From: Geothrix sp. SG200
Lineage (GTDB): Bacteria > Acidobacteriota > Holophagae > Holophagales > Holophagaceae
Reading direction: 5' to 3'
DNA: 64,000 nucleotides
NCBI RefSeq assembly: GCF_022808935.1
Contig: NZ_JAKZFR010000001.1
Span: forward strand, 186,001-250,000
Part shown: positions 49,606-59,726 of the stretch, one piece after another
Layout: the number at the start of each line of letters is the position of its first letter
How positions within the stretch are numbered: the stretch's first letter is position 1
The notes under the pieces: model-generated
What the model was told of the DNA's origin: nothing
What the model saw: the letters and a program-made list of their open reading frames with translations, nothing else
The model's database searches: none
Position numbers and translations under genes: made by a program

Positions 49606-50688
49606 GTGGTCCAGGTACGAAGCGTCATCACCGGCACGGGCAGCTGCATCCCTTCCCGGAAGGTTCCGAACGAGGCGTTCCTCGGCCAGGCCTTTTACGA
49701 AGGCGAAGGGCGGCCCTATCCCGCCGGCGAGACGGCGCGGATGGTGGGGAAGTTCCGGGAGATCACCGAGATCGCCGAACGGCGCTACGTCTCAGAGGAT
49801 CAGGTCGCCTCGGACCTGGCCCTGGAGGCCGCGCAGAAGGCCCTGGCTTCGGCCGCCATCGACCCGGAGACCCTGGACTACATCATCGTGGCCCACAACT
49901 TCGGCGACGTGACCGCGGGCAGCCGGCAGCCCGACCTGGTCCCGACCTTGGCCGCGCGGGTCAAGGCGAGGCTGGGCATCGCCAACCCCTTCTGCGTGGC
50001 CTACGACCTGCCCTTCGGATGCCCCGGCTGGGTCCAGGCCGTGATCCAGGCGGACTACTTCCTGCGCTCGGGGGACGCGAAGCGGGCCCTGGTGATCGGC
50101 GCCGAGACCCTCTCCCGCGTGTCCGATCCCGTCGACCGGGACAGCCTGATCTATGCCGACGGCGCCGGGGCCGTGGTGCTGGAGGCCCAGGCCCATGACG
50201 GGACCGTGGGCATCCTCTCGCACGCCACCCGGTCCGACGCTCTCGACCATGCCGGGCTGCTGAAGATGGGCCCCTCCTTCAATCTCGAAGGCGGCGATCG
50301 CCAGCTCTACATCAAGATGCAGGGGCGGAAGCTCTACGAGTACGCCATCGCCACCGTGCCGGGCCTGGTGCGCCTGAGCCTCGAGCGGGCGGGGCTCTCC
50401 CTGGAGCACGTGGACAAGGTGCTGATCCACCAGGCCAACGGGAAGATGGACGAGGCCATCCTCAAGCGGCTCTTCCGGCTCTACGGCAGGGCCGAAATGC
50501 CCGCGGGCATCATGCCCATGACCGTCTCCTGGCTGGGCAACAGTTCGGTGGCCACCGTGCCCACCCTCCTTGACCTGATCGTGAGAGGCCAGCTGGAGGG
50601 CCACACCCTGGCGAGCGGGAACATCGTCGTGTTCGCCTCGGTGGGCGCGGGCATGAGCATCAACGCCATGGTCTACCGCTGGCCCTGA
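49606..50688 (+). CDS. 3-oxoacyl-ACP synthase III (KASIII)-like enzyme
   Basis: A 360-aa FabH-like condensing enzyme with the Cys-His-Asn catalytic triad visible in LPFGCPGWVQA, LIHQANGKMD and WLGNSSVATVP. It could start fatty acid or specialised lipid chains; the family is broad and the substrate is unknown. The GTG at 49606 follows AAGGAG. It is not next to other fatty acid genes. Confidence 0.85.
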   Translation: MVQVRSVITGTGSCIPSRKVPNEAFLGQAFYEGEGRPYPAGETARMVGKFREITEIAERRYVSEDQVASDLALEAAQKALASAAIDPETLDYIIVAHNFGDVTAGSRQPDLVPTLAARVKARLGIANPFCVAYDLPFGCPGWVQAVIQADYFLRSGDAKRALVIGAETLSRVSDPVDRDSLIYADGAGAVVLEAQAHDGTVGILSHATRSDALDHAGLLKMGPSFNLEGGDRQLYIKMQGRKLYEYAIATVPGLVRLSLERAGLSLEHVDKVLIHQANGKMDEAILKRLFRLYGRAEMPAGIMPMTVSWLGNSSVATVPTLLDLIVRGQLEGHTLASGNIVVFASVGAGMSINAMVYRWP

Positions 50689-50720
50689 GGCTCAAGCGGC
50701 CACGCACCCGCGATCGGCAC

Positions 50721-52625
50721 TTACAGCGAAGGTTCGGCCCTGAGGGCGGCGCCAAGTCCCGTGAACCGGCGGCTGGTCTGTTCCAGCCCCGCGTCGAGGG
50801 CTGCTCGGGTCCCAAGGATGGTGGCCGCGGTGCGCGCACGCGTGAGGGCCGTATAGAGGATCTCGCGGGTCAGCAGGGGGCTGTCGGCGGGTGGGAGGAC
50901 CAGGACCACGCGGTCGAACTCGGAGCCCTGGGCTTTGTGGACCGTCAGCGCCCAGGCCAGCTCGAGCTGGGGCTGGAGGGGGCGGTAGGGCAGGAGCCTG
51001 AAGCCGGTGGAGGTCCGGAAGGCCACGGCCTGGTGGACGCCGTCCTCCTGGCGGGCCTTGAGCACGACGCCCTGGTCGCCGTTGAAGAGGCCGCGGCGGT
51101 AGTCATTGAGGGTGACCATCACGGGCTCGCCGGCGTAGACGGCCAGGTCGCGATCGAGCGCGCCGGCGGCTTCGCGCCCGGTCAGGTGATGGAGCCGCTG
51201 GTTCAGGCCGGCCACGCTCCGAAGGCCGGGCGTCTCGCGCAGGGGGCAGAGGATCTTGGCGTGCTCATGGGCCCGGAAGAGGGCCTCCAGGGCCGCTTCA
51301 TCTCCCGCGGCCCAGGCGCCTCCGTCGTGGTGGTAGATCCGGTCGGAGGCCTCCCGGAATCCAGGTTGGTCGAGGATCTCCTGTTCGAGGTACTCCCGCA
51401 GGAAGGCCCTCAAGGCGGCATCGTCCACGTCGGCGTGCTCGGCGCCCCGGCCCTGGAGGTCGGCGGCGGAGGGCCGCGTGGCGAGCGCGCCCTCCGCATC
51501 CAGGGCGGCGGCCTCGCCGGCGCGAAGGGCCTGGGCCGCCAGCAGCACGGAGCGGCCGTCGGGATTGGCGGCATCCATCCGGTAGCTGTGGGTCAGGCGG
51601 AGGGTGGCTTCGGGCAGGGCCTCCACCAGGTCGCGGAAGACCGCGCCGGCCTCGACGGACGGAAGCTGCTCCGCGTCCCCGAGCAGGACCAGCCGGGCCT
51701 GCGGGTCGAGGGCGCCGGCCAGGCCGTCCATCAGGTCCAGTCCCACCATGGAGCTCTCGTCCACGATCACCAGGCGCTGGGGCAAGGGATTGTTCCGGTG
51801 ATGCCGGAAGGTCTGGCGGAAGGGCAGGAAGGCCAGGAGGCGATGCAGGGTCTGGGGCTCGGGCAGGTTCTCCAGAAGCCGCCGGTCCTCGTCGCTGGGG
51901 GACGCGATCCTGCCCAGGGTCCCGCGGAGGCTTTCGCCCATGCGCTGGGCCGCCTTGCCCGTGGGCGCGGCCAGGGCGATCTCGGATGGATCGAAGCCGA
52001 GGCGCATCGCCGCCCGGAGGATGGTCACCACGATGGAGGTCTTTCCCGTGCCCGGCCCGCCGGTGAGCAGCGTGAACGGCGCGCGGATGGCCCGACTCAC
52101 GGCCTGGCGCTGTTCCCCGGAGAGGATGATGGGCGCCTCGGGCAGGTCCCCCAGGTCTGGGTGGTCCGCTTCCCCAGCGGAGCCTGCGGCCGTCCGCGAT
52201 CGGGTGGTCTCGGACAGCCGCGTTTCCGCCGCATGCAGCCGGGCGGAGGCGAGCCATTCCCCGGTGCGCACGAAGGGCCGGGCGGGTTCTCCGGGGGCTC
52301 CGAAGGCCACCGAGAGGGCCGGGCGATCGAGAAGGTCGGTCAGGGGCACCTCGGAGCCGGTGAAGAGGGCCAGCCGCGCCTGGGCCTCCTCGCCGCCGGT
52401 GCCGGCGAGCGGCAGGCGGGTGTGGCCGTCCTGGGTGGAGAGCAGCACCAGCAGGGCCACCAGGGTGAGGGCGTCCCGGTCCTGGCGTTCCAGCCCCGGG
52501 GGAATGCCCGCGAAGGTCTCGGCCAGGGTCAGGAGTTCCGGCCCATGGCCCATGCGGACGAGGGTCTCCCGCCAGGCCTTCGGATCGCCCAGGGGGCGGG
52601 CGGTGCGTGCGGCGCGCTCAGCCAT
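50721..52625 (-). CDS. recD: Exodeoxyribonuclease V subunit alpha (RecD)
   Basis: A 634-aa 5'-3' helicase subunit of RecBCD. It has the superfamily 1 motifs TGGPGTGKTSIV (Walker A, about residue 190), VDESSMVGLDL, GDAEQLPSV, and C-terminal ALTVHKAQGSEFDRV and YTALTRART. Length is near the E. coli protein (608 aa). It overlaps recB by 8 nt and closes the recC-recB-recD operon. Confidence 0.95.
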   Translation of the reverse strand: MAERAARTARPLGDPKAWRETLVRMGHGPELLTLAETFAGIPPGLERQDRDALTLVALLVLLSTQDGHTRLPLAGTGGEEAQARLALFTGSEVPLTDLLDRPALSVAFGAPGEPARPFVRTGEWLASARLHAAETRLSETTRSRTAAGSAGEADHPDLGDLPEAPIILSGEQRQAVSRAIRAPFTLLTGGPGTGKTSIVVTILRAAMRLGFDPSEIALAAPTGKAAQRMGESLRGTLGRIASPSDEDRRLLENLPEPQTLHRLLAFLPFRQTFRHHRNNPLPQRLVIVDESSMVGLDLMDGLAGALDPQARLVLLGDAEQLPSVEAGAVFRDLVEALPEATLRLTHSYRMDAANPDGRSVLLAAQALRAGEAAALDAEGALATRPSAADLQGRGAEHADVDDAALRAFLREYLEQEILDQPGFREASDRIYHHDGGAWAAGDEAALEALFRAHEHAKILCPLRETPGLRSVAGLNQRLHHLTGREAAGALDRDLAVYAGEPVMVTLNDYRRGLFNGDQGVVLKARQEDGVHQAVAFRTSTGFRLLPYRPLQPQLELAWALTVHKAQGSEFDRVVLVLPPADSPLLTREILYTALTRARTAATILGTRAALDAGLEQTSRRFTGLGAALRAEPSL

Positions 52626-55600
52626 GCATCCCCCGCTCCATGCGGCTCAGGGCCAGCTCCTCAATGTGCATGGCCCCAAGCTCCCGCCGCCAGGTCTGGA
52701 CCTCCTCCCAGCCGGGCCGGCGCGTCCAGATCCCCCCGGTCGGGAGACCGCGCAGGAACACGTACACCGCCCCGCCGAAGCCTGCCTTGAACGCGGCCTC
52801 ATCCTCGATCCCCGCGAAGGCCAGGGCGGCGAGGGTGTAGATGCGCACCTGCAGGTCATAGTGGGCGGCCATGGTGCGGTCCAGCGATTCCGCGCCGTAG
52901 TCGCCGCCCTCGAGGGTGTTGGTCTTCCAGTCAAGGACGTAGATCCGGCCTTCCCACTCGAACAGGAGGTCCAGCGAGCCTTCGAGGCCGTCGGGGTGGT
53001 CCGGGAAGGGCATCTGGAAGGGGACCTCGGGGAGTCGCTTCGTCACGTCGTCCAGCCGTATCGCAGGTCCTTCGGGCAGGTGGGTCTCGGTGGTCAAGGC
53101 GGCCCAGGCCAGGCGGAGGGCCTCGCCGGCCAGGGCAGGGCTCAGGCCCTGGCCCCGCAGGCATTCCGTGGCCAGCGGCAGGAAGGCCTCCCGCCAGGCG
53201 TCGGGAGCCAAGGCGCGGGTCCTCCCGGTGGGGATGCGCTCGAGCAGCTCATGCAGCGCCGTGCCCGTGGCAGTGCCGCCAGGGAGGCCGCCGGCCGGCC
53301 GCTGCGGTCGCGGCATCTGCACTTCGTCGGCCCGCGCTTCCTCCTCCTGGCTAGCGGCGCGCTGGGTTTCCCCGAAGGCCCGGGCCAGGGAGGTGAAGGA
53401 GTGGAGCTGCAGCGGTCGGCCCCGCCGGGCGAGGCCCGGGAAATCGGGCGAGGGCGGAGCGGGAGGGAGCCGGAGCAGCGCTGGCAGGGCGGGCGCTGGC
53501 CCCTCGGGGAGGGCGCGCACCGGGACCGGAAGGGGTGTCGTCCAGGCGCCCCAGGTGTCGGGCTCGGCCTCCTTCAGGGCCCGGACGCGCCGGTTGAGGC
53601 GGCCGTGGCGGCCCTTGGGATGGGCATCGGCGTCGAAGGAGCCCTGCGAGCTGGGTGGCTCGGGCCCCAGGGTGAACACAGGCAGCACCAGGTGCACCTT
53701 GGGCCGGGTGATGGCCACGTACAGCAGGCGCTCGTCCTCCCGTTCAGCATCGGCCTTGGCCAGTTCCTGGATCACCTCCGGCATGGCCCTCCGCGGCCCG
53801 AGGAAGGCGCAGCGGGTGTTCGCGGCGTCGTGGAAGCGATGCACGCTCCCCGCCTTCGCGAGCTGGTTTTCGCTGTAGCCTCCGAACAGGGCCACCACCG
53901 GCGCTTCCAGGCCCTTCGCCTTGTGGATGGTCAGGAGGCGCACAGCCATTGCCTGTCCTTCCGCCCGCTGGATGCCGGGCTCGGCGTCGAGGGTGGGTAG
54001 GTCCTCCTCGCGGATCCAGCGCCCCAGCCGCAGGAGCAGGTCCTCGGGATCGAGGTGGGACGCGGTGGCCTCCGTCAGCAGCTGCTCGACGAGGTGGTGC
54101 AGGTTGGTGAGGGAGCGGTCGCCCCGCTCCGTGATCAGGAGGCGCGGGACGATGCCGCTTTCCTCGAGGATGGCGTTGAACAGGCGGGGGTAGCGCCGCT
54201 GGTGCGCCAGCTCCCGCCAGCGTTCCAGCCGCGCCAGGACGGGATGGCCCGCGGGCAGGTCGAGGCAGGCCTCGGCCTCCGCGATCCCGAAGCCGAAGAA
54301 CCGGGTGAGCAGCGCCCGGCCCCGGGCGTCCGGATCATCCGGGCGCAGGATCGCGCCGAGCAGATCCTTCAGCTCGAAGGCCTCCCGCGTCTGGAAGAGC
54401 CCGTCGGCCTTGAAGAACGCCGAAGGCAGGCCAGCCTCCCGCAGGGCCTGGGCCATGAGCTGGGATTCCGCGCCCGTGTGGGTCAGCACCATCAGGTCCC
54501 CCGGGTGGAGGAGGCGGGACGGTTCGGACGTTCCGGAATGGAGGGTGGTCCCGCGGTCGATCAGCTCCCGGAACACGGAAGCGATGCCCGCGGCGATCTG
54601 CGCGCGCATCCGGCCTACAGGGCTTGCCACCGGGACCTCCAGCAGCCGCAGGGGCGGCAGGTCGCCCTCCGGCCCCGCCAGGCGGGGCTTCCGGCCGGCC
54701 GTGACCGGTTCCGGGTATTCGTTCGGCGCCGAGAAGAACCCGCCCTCGGGGGCCAGGACGGTGTTCACGGCCCCGATCAGCGCTTCGGAAGATCGGAAGT
54801 TCTGCTGGAGGGCGAGCCGCGCCCCGCCGGATTCCAAGAGGGTCTTCCGCGCCTCGAAGTAGGTGGGCAGGTCCCCGCCGCGGAAGTCGTAGATGGCCTG
54901 CTTGGGATCGCCCACGAGGACGAGGCGGTGGTCCGGGCCGTGGAACAGCCGCCGGAAGATCTCCCACTGGCGGCCGTCCGTGTCCTGGAACTCGTCGATG
55001 AGGGCGGCCCTGTAGCGCGCCTGGAGGCGGGCCGCCAGATCGGGATGCGTCACGCCCTCGGCCACCTGGTCGATCATGTCGTTGAAGTCGAAGAGTCCCT
55101 CGGAGTCCTTCCGGGTCTTCATGGCCTCTTTGAGCGGCGGCAGGAGCCGGTGGACGATCACGGCCTCCAGCGTGGGAAGAACCGCCTTCAGCGCCTGGAG
55201 GCCGTCCCGGATGCGCGTGGCGGGACCGGCAGGGAGGGCGTCATCCCACACGGCCTGCAGCCACTTCTTCTTGTCCGAAGGCGCCTCGAAGAGGTCGCTG
55301 CCGGTGAGAGCCTCCCAGGCTGCCAGCGTCTCCCCCGCCTGAAGCGAGCCCAGCAGGCGGTCCAGGAGGGCCAGCCGTTCGAGAGCCGTCTTGGCGGATT
55401 TCCCGTAGGCCGCTCGGAGCGCCTCGGTGTCTCTGAGATCCGCCATCGGGAAGACCCCGACCGCCGCCCTGGCCTGGGCCAGTTGGTTTTCGTCGGGACA
55501 CAGGGCTGCCCGCGTGGTCCAGCCGTCCCTGAGGAGCTTTTCCAGGTCCTCCGGGGATCCGGTCTGCTCCAGGGCCTCCATCAGGAACGCCTGGTCGGCC

Positions 55601-56085
55601 TCCGTGGCGCAGAAGGCGGTGCGCAGGTGGTTCTTGAAGACCTCCGCGAAGAGCTCGCCTTCGGCCATCCGCGTCTGGCGGAACAGGCGGCCCGTCTCGA
55701 AGGCGGCATCCTGGAGCACCTTCTGGCAGAAGGCGTGGATGGTGGAGATCACCGTGCGGTCGAAGGCCTGGAGGGCGGCGTCCAGCTTCGCGCGGGCCGC
55801 GTCGTCCAGCTCCCAGTGGGCGCGGCCGGGCTCGAAGCGGTCCTCCTGAAGGTCGCGCAGCTCCTGGAGCTTCTGGCGGATGCGCCGCCGCAGCTCCAGG
55901 GCCGCGGCTTCGGTGAAGGTGACGATGACGATCTGCTCGAGGGGCAGCCCGGCGGTCAGCACCAGGTCCACGACCAGGTGCTCCAGGGTGAAGGTCTTCC
56001 CGGTGCCGGCGCTGGCCTCCAGCACCCAGTGCTTGGGCTCCAGGTCCGGGAAGGCGGCGGGCTTGGGGTAGCGGAGGGGGCTCAT
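52618..56085 (-). CDS. recB: Exodeoxyribonuclease V subunit beta (RecB)
   Basis: A 1155-aa helicase-nuclease. The N-terminal Walker A EASAGTGKTFTLEHL (near residue 27), LIDEFQDTDGRQ, LTIHKAKGLEAP and the VAITRPK stretch mark a UvrD-like 3'-5' helicase. The C-terminal nuclease domain has GSLDLLFEWEGRIYVLDWKTN with the Asp and Lys active-site residues. It overlaps recC by 4 nt (ATGA) and recD by 8 nt, so the three are translationally coupled. Confidence 0.95.
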   Translation of the reverse strand: MSPLRYPKPAAFPDLEPKHWVLEASAGTGKTFTLEHLVVDLVLTAGLPLEQIVIVTFTEAAALELRRRIRQKLQELRDLQEDRFEPGRAHWELDDAARAKLDAALQAFDRTVISTIHAFCQKVLQDAAFETGRLFRQTRMAEGELFAEVFKNHLRTAFCATEADQAFLMEALEQTGSPEDLEKLLRDGWTTRAALCPDENQLAQARAAVGVFPMADLRDTEALRAAYGKSAKTALERLALLDRLLGSLQAGETLAAWEALTGSDLFEAPSDKKKWLQAVWDDALPAGPATRIRDGLQALKAVLPTLEAVIVHRLLPPLKEAMKTRKDSEGLFDFNDMIDQVAEGVTHPDLAARLQARYRAALIDEFQDTDGRQWEIFRRLFHGPDHRLVLVGDPKQAIYDFRGGDLPTYFEARKTLLESGGARLALQQNFRSSEALIGAVNTVLAPEGGFFSAPNEYPEPVTAGRKPRLAGPEGDLPPLRLLEVPVASPVGRMRAQIAAGIASVFRELIDRGTTLHSGTSEPSRLLHPGDLMVLTHTGAESQLMAQALREAGLPSAFFKADGLFQTREAFELKDLLGAILRPDDPDARGRALLTRFFGFGIAEAEACLDLPAGHPVLARLERWRELAHQRRYPRLFNAILEESGIVPRLLITERGDRSLTNLHHLVEQLLTEATASHLDPEDLLLRLGRWIREEDLPTLDAEPGIQRAEGQAMAVRLLTIHKAKGLEAPVVALFGGYSENQLAKAGSVHRFHDAANTRCAFLGPRRAMPEVIQELAKADAEREDERLLYVAITRPKVHLVLPVFTLGPEPPSSQGSFDADAHPKGRHGRLNRRVRALKEAEPDTWGAWTTPLPVPVRALPEGPAPALPALLRLPPAPPSPDFPGLARRGRPLQLHSFTSLARAFGETQRAASQEEEARADEVQMPRPQRPAGGLPGGTATGTALHELLERIPTGRTRALAPDAWREAFLPLATECLRGQGLSPALAGEALRLAWAALTTETHLPEGPAIRLDDVTKRLPEVPFQMPFPDHPDGLEGSLDLLFEWEGRIYVLDWKTNTLEGGDYGAESLDRTMAAHYDLQVRIYTLAALAFAGIEDEAAFKAGFGGAVYVFLRGLPTGGIWTRRPGWEEVQTWRRELGAMHIEELALSRMERGMHG

Positions 56086-59000
56086 TCGACCTCCTCCGTG
56101 GTGCCGGTCGCCGCCTGGCGGAGGAAGTCGCCCAGCCGCCGCTCAGCAGTCACTGCGGGATCGGGATCGAGGTCGAAGCGCTCGGCGCGGCGGAGGGGGC
56201 CGGCCTTGAAGGCGGCGAAGCTCCGGTCGTTCGCCGCCTGGTCGAGAACCCACTGCTGAAGCTCCGCCGCATTCCGCTGCGGGTCTTCCAGCAGGGCCTC
56301 GATGGGCAGCAGGCCGGGCTCCCGGGTTTCCAGGAGTTCGGTGATCCAGGATGTGAGCCGCGTCCGGGCCGCCGCTGGATCCAGGGGCGAGAAGGGCACC
56401 TCGCTTCGGTACGCCCCGGACGCCTTTCCGTCGGCGGATCGCCCGGCGATGCCGAGGGCCCTGTGGGTGATCTCCGACTCCGAAGCCGCGGCCAGCAGGT
56501 GCTGGTCCAGGTAGGCCCGAAGCAGCTTGCCCTTGAAGGCGTCCGTCAGGTTGTGATTCCGCTTGGCCCCGGCCTGCTTCAGGAGGAAGAGGCTGGCTTG
56601 CCCCGCCTGGGGCTGCAGGGAGCCCACCAGCCGGACCTTCAGGGCCTCCCCATGCACGGGAACGGCGAGCTCCAGGGCCGGCCGGACCTCATCGGCCGCC
56701 TCCTCCACGCTCATGGAAGGACCGAACCGCACCAGCCGGATCTTTTCCCCTCGCAGGGCCTTCACCTGGTGCCCGAGAAGCTCCAGATCCTCCTGGATTT
56801 CGGCCTGCCCGAAGATCCCCGGCGCGGCCCGTCCGGCGCGCTGGAGGGCCCGCCGGGCCTCGTGGTAGGCCGCGTCCGGATCCTGGTCCTGGCGGGCGAC
56901 GCGGAGGAGGGCCTCCTTGCGGAGCAGGGCCCGGTGCAGGGCCGAGGTGCCGAGGGCCTCCTCCTCCAGCTCCGCCACGTCCTCCTCCTCGTCCCGCAGC
57001 TGCAGCCGGACCTTGGCGGTGCCCTGGACGGGGCACTCCAGCCAGGCCCTCAGATGGGCCAGGCGCAGGGTCAGGGTCTCGGGGAGGCTCCGGCCGGAGG
57101 GGGCGGGACAGGGATCCACCAGGACGTCGAGGTCCTTGCGGATGGGCTCGGGCAGGGGCAGCGAGGACCAGGGCCGGTCCTCCGTCCCCGGGATGGAGGC
57201 GGCCACCAGCCGGCCGGCGGTTTGGGCCTGAGCTTCGCGGTGCGCAGAGGGGGCCAGCGAGCGGAGGCCGGTGGATCCTTCCGCGGGGAAGTAGGCCTCG
57301 TCGAACCGGTAGCGGGGGTGCTGCTCCTGGAGATCCGGCAGGGTGAGGGGCGCGAGGGACTGGACGAGGTCCTGGACGAGGCTCGAGGGGAGCCGCGCCT
57401 CCTTGCTGACGGGATCCTCGGTGGGGTAGGTCAGGCGCAGGCTCTCCCGGGCCCCCAGCACCATTTCCAGAAAGAGGTACCGGTCCCGCTCGGCCGCGCC
57501 GACATCCCCGGCCTTGCGCCTGGCATGGCGCAGGTCGAGGGGCTGCCGCTCCTCGGGCGACGGGAACTGGCCCTCCCCAAGCCCCATGAGGATGACGGCC
57601 CGGAAAGGCAGGGCCCGCATGGGCGCATAGCTGCCGACCACCACGCCCTGGAGGGGGCGCCCGCCGGCTTCGCCCCGGATGCCGGCGAGGGCCTGGCCGG
57701 CCAGCTCGCGGGCCTGCCGGTAGTTCAGGATGGGCGGCTCCAATCCCGGCGGCACGAGGGTCGAGAGGCGGAGGAGGGCCTGGGCCAGCTTGGCGCGGCC
57801 TCCGGCATCGGCGGCATCCTCGCCGCCGAGGTGGGCCAGCAAGTGGTCCGAGAGCCGCTCCCCCCAGGCGGCGGGCGTGCCGTGGAAGGTCCGAAGGCCG
57901 CGCACCCGCTGGATGAGGGCGGAAGCCTGATCCACGAAGGCCGCCGTGGCGGCGGCGTCCCCGGCGTGGGCGGAGGGGCGCTCGAAACCGGCGTCTGACC
58001 AGGTGAGCTCGGGGGGCAGGAAGGCGGAGAGGGCCAGCCGCTCGAGCCCCTGCTCCCAGTGGAAGAAGCCCGGCTCGACCAGGGCCTCGTCCGCCAGATC
58101 CTCGGGTCCCAGGCCCCGGACGATGCCCGCAGCCTCGGTCCACCGGGCCCAGACCTCCGTGTCCAGGTCGGGGAAATGCGCCGTCACGGCCGGATGGGTC
58201 AGGGCCCGCAGCAGGTCCCGGCGGCTGCCTCGGCCCAGGGGGAGATCCAGGAGCAGCTCGGCCCCGTCCAGCAGGGTTGCCAGCGCCGGCGAGGGGGCGT
58301 CCACCACCACCAGGGGGATGCGGCCCGTGGTGTCGAAGGCCGTGCGCAGGTGATCGATGTAGGCGGTGCGCAGGCTCCCCTCCGGCGGCACCACGACGGC
58401 GATGTCCGAGAACCGCAGCGGCCGCCCGGCGGGAGCCGCCTCCATCAGCCGCCAGATCTCGGAGGCCACCACCTCGGCCTCCCGCGCCGGGCTGGGGCAG
58501 GCCAGGATGCGCACGGAGCCGTCCGGCTCACCAGGCTCGCAGGCCGCACGGTGCTGGAGCGCGTCCTGCACCCGGCGCAGCAGGGTGGAGCGGTCCGGCT
58601 CCGGGAAGGCGCTCTGGAAGTCGCAGTCCGAGATCTCGTTGAGCAGGCGGACGTTTTCCCGCCCCGGACGCCCCCAGCGGCGCAGGAGCAGGGGATCGGC
58701 TTCGGACTCGAGGGCATAGGGATCGGCCTCGTCCAGTGCCTCAGGCAGGAGGGCCCGCCGCTGGCTCCGGCGGCGCTGCTCGGCCTCGGTGGGGAGGTCG
58801 TCCCAGAATTCCTGGCAGGGGTTCAGGGCGTACAGGTGGACGTCCACCCGCCTGGCGGCCGCCTCGAAAGCCCGGTGGTAGACCTCGGCCGCATAGCTCA
58901 ACCCGAAGACATGGATCCGGGGCGGCAGGGGGATCCGGTCGAAGCGTCCCTCCCGCAGGAGGCCGGCGAGGGTGGTCCAGCGCTCGGGGCCCGCCTCGGC

Positions 59001-59528
59001 CCCGGCGAGGATCCGGTTCCACAGGCCCCGCTGCCAGGCTTCCAGGTCGGTCGGCGCACCGGAGACGGACCGCCCAGCGGTCCAGGCCACCGCCCACTCC
59101 GGGCGGGTGAGGCTGTAGTCCTCCAGGAGGCCGGCGGCCTTCTCCGCCAGCTGCAAAAGCTTCAGGTCGGCCCCGTCGCCCTCGAGGTAGCGCTTCAGCG
59201 GCTGCAGGTCCACGGCCTCCAGGGCACCCGGCTGCGACAGCACGGACAGGATCGCGCCCTGGAGCGCGTGGCGGTTCCACAGCCGCACCGGCGGATCCAT
59301 CTGGCCCAGCGGCCCCCGCCACAGGCCATCCAGGTAGTCCACCTTGAAATGGGCCAGGATGCCCAGGGACTTCCCCAGGCCGTCCAGCAGGTAGCGCTTC
59401 ACATTCGGATTGGGCACCACCAGCTGGATGGGCTCCCACATCCCGAAGGCCTGCCGTTCCCGGCGCAGAGCTTCCGTCAGCGCCTCGAGGAGGCGCTCCG
59501 TGCGGTTGGCGTAGGTCAGGCTCAGCAT
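56082..59528 (-). CDS. recC: Exodeoxyribonuclease V subunit gamma (RecC)
   Basis: A 1148-aa subunit that splits duplex ends and scans for Chi-like sites in RecBCD. The order of inactive helicase and nuclease-like domains is recognisable, with the opening YANRTERLLEALTEALRRER and family stretches GEGQFPSPEERQPLDL and YLFLEMVLGARESL. The start at 59528 is chosen because upstream residues are not family-like; no strong ribosome site is visible. It heads the recC-recB-recD operon. Confidence 0.9.
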   Translation of the reverse strand: MLSLTYANRTERLLEALTEALRRERQAFGMWEPIQLVVPNPNVKRYLLDGLGKSLGILAHFKVDYLDGLWRGPLGQMDPPVRLWNRHALQGAILSVLSQPGALEAVDLQPLKRYLEGDGADLKLLQLAEKAAGLLEDYSLTRPEWAVAWTAGRSVSGAPTDLEAWQRGLWNRILAGAEAGPERWTTLAGLLREGRFDRIPLPPRIHVFGLSYAAEVYHRAFEAAARRVDVHLYALNPCQEFWDDLPTEAEQRRRSQRRALLPEALDEADPYALESEADPLLLRRWGRPGRENVRLLNEISDCDFQSAFPEPDRSTLLRRVQDALQHRAACEPGEPDGSVRILACPSPAREAEVVASEIWRLMEAAPAGRPLRFSDIAVVVPPEGSLRTAYIDHLRTAFDTTGRIPLVVVDAPSPALATLLDGAELLLDLPLGRGSRRDLLRALTHPAVTAHFPDLDTEVWARWTEAAGIVRGLGPEDLADEALVEPGFFHWEQGLERLALSAFLPPELTWSDAGFERPSAHAGDAAATAAFVDQASALIQRVRGLRTFHGTPAAWGERLSDHLLAHLGGEDAADAGGRAKLAQALLRLSTLVPPGLEPPILNYRQARELAGQALAGIRGEAGGRPLQGVVVGSYAPMRALPFRAVILMGLGEGQFPSPEERQPLDLRHARRKAGDVGAAERDRYLFLEMVLGARESLRLTYPTEDPVSKEARLPSSLVQDLVQSLAPLTLPDLQEQHPRYRFDEAYFPAEGSTGLRSLAPSAHREAQAQTAGRLVAASIPGTEDRPWSSLPLPEPIRKDLDVLVDPCPAPSGRSLPETLTLRLAHLRAWLECPVQGTAKVRLQLRDEEEDVAELEEEALGTSALHRALLRKEALLRVARQDQDPDAAYHEARRALQRAGRAAPGIFGQAEIQEDLELLGHQVKALRGEKIRLVRFGPSMSVEEAADEVRPALELAVPVHGEALKVRLVGSLQPQAGQASLFLLKQAGAKRNHNLTDAFKGKLLRAYLDQHLLAAASESEITHRALGIAGRSADGKASGAYRSEVPFSPLDPAAARTRLTSWITELLETREPGLLPIEALLEDPQRNAAELQQWVLDQAANDRSFAAFKAGPLRRAERFDLDPDPAVTAERRLGDFLRQAATGTTEEVE

Positions 59529-59726
59529 GGTCAGGAAGAGTCCAGCGTAGCGGAAGCGGGAAGAGATGAGGCTGCGTGCCCTCGGAGCGGCAGGCCCCGC
59601 GCCGGCCTGGGACAGGGGCATCCATGTATGGCACGTCACGATGGACAGCCACTGTCCGTTCAAGCCGCCGACATTCAGCTTCCCGAACCAGCCTGGACGA
59701 TCAACCTGGTTGGCACTTACACCCCG
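59529..59726. other. Intergenic region between the iorB-type gene and recC
   Basis: This 198-bp gap must hold the recC promoter. On the minus strand TTGAAC is present, but no clear -10 follows at the right distance. A short perfect hairpin GGACAG-CCA-CTGTCC lies at 59641-59655. No convincing gene is present. Confidence 0.4.
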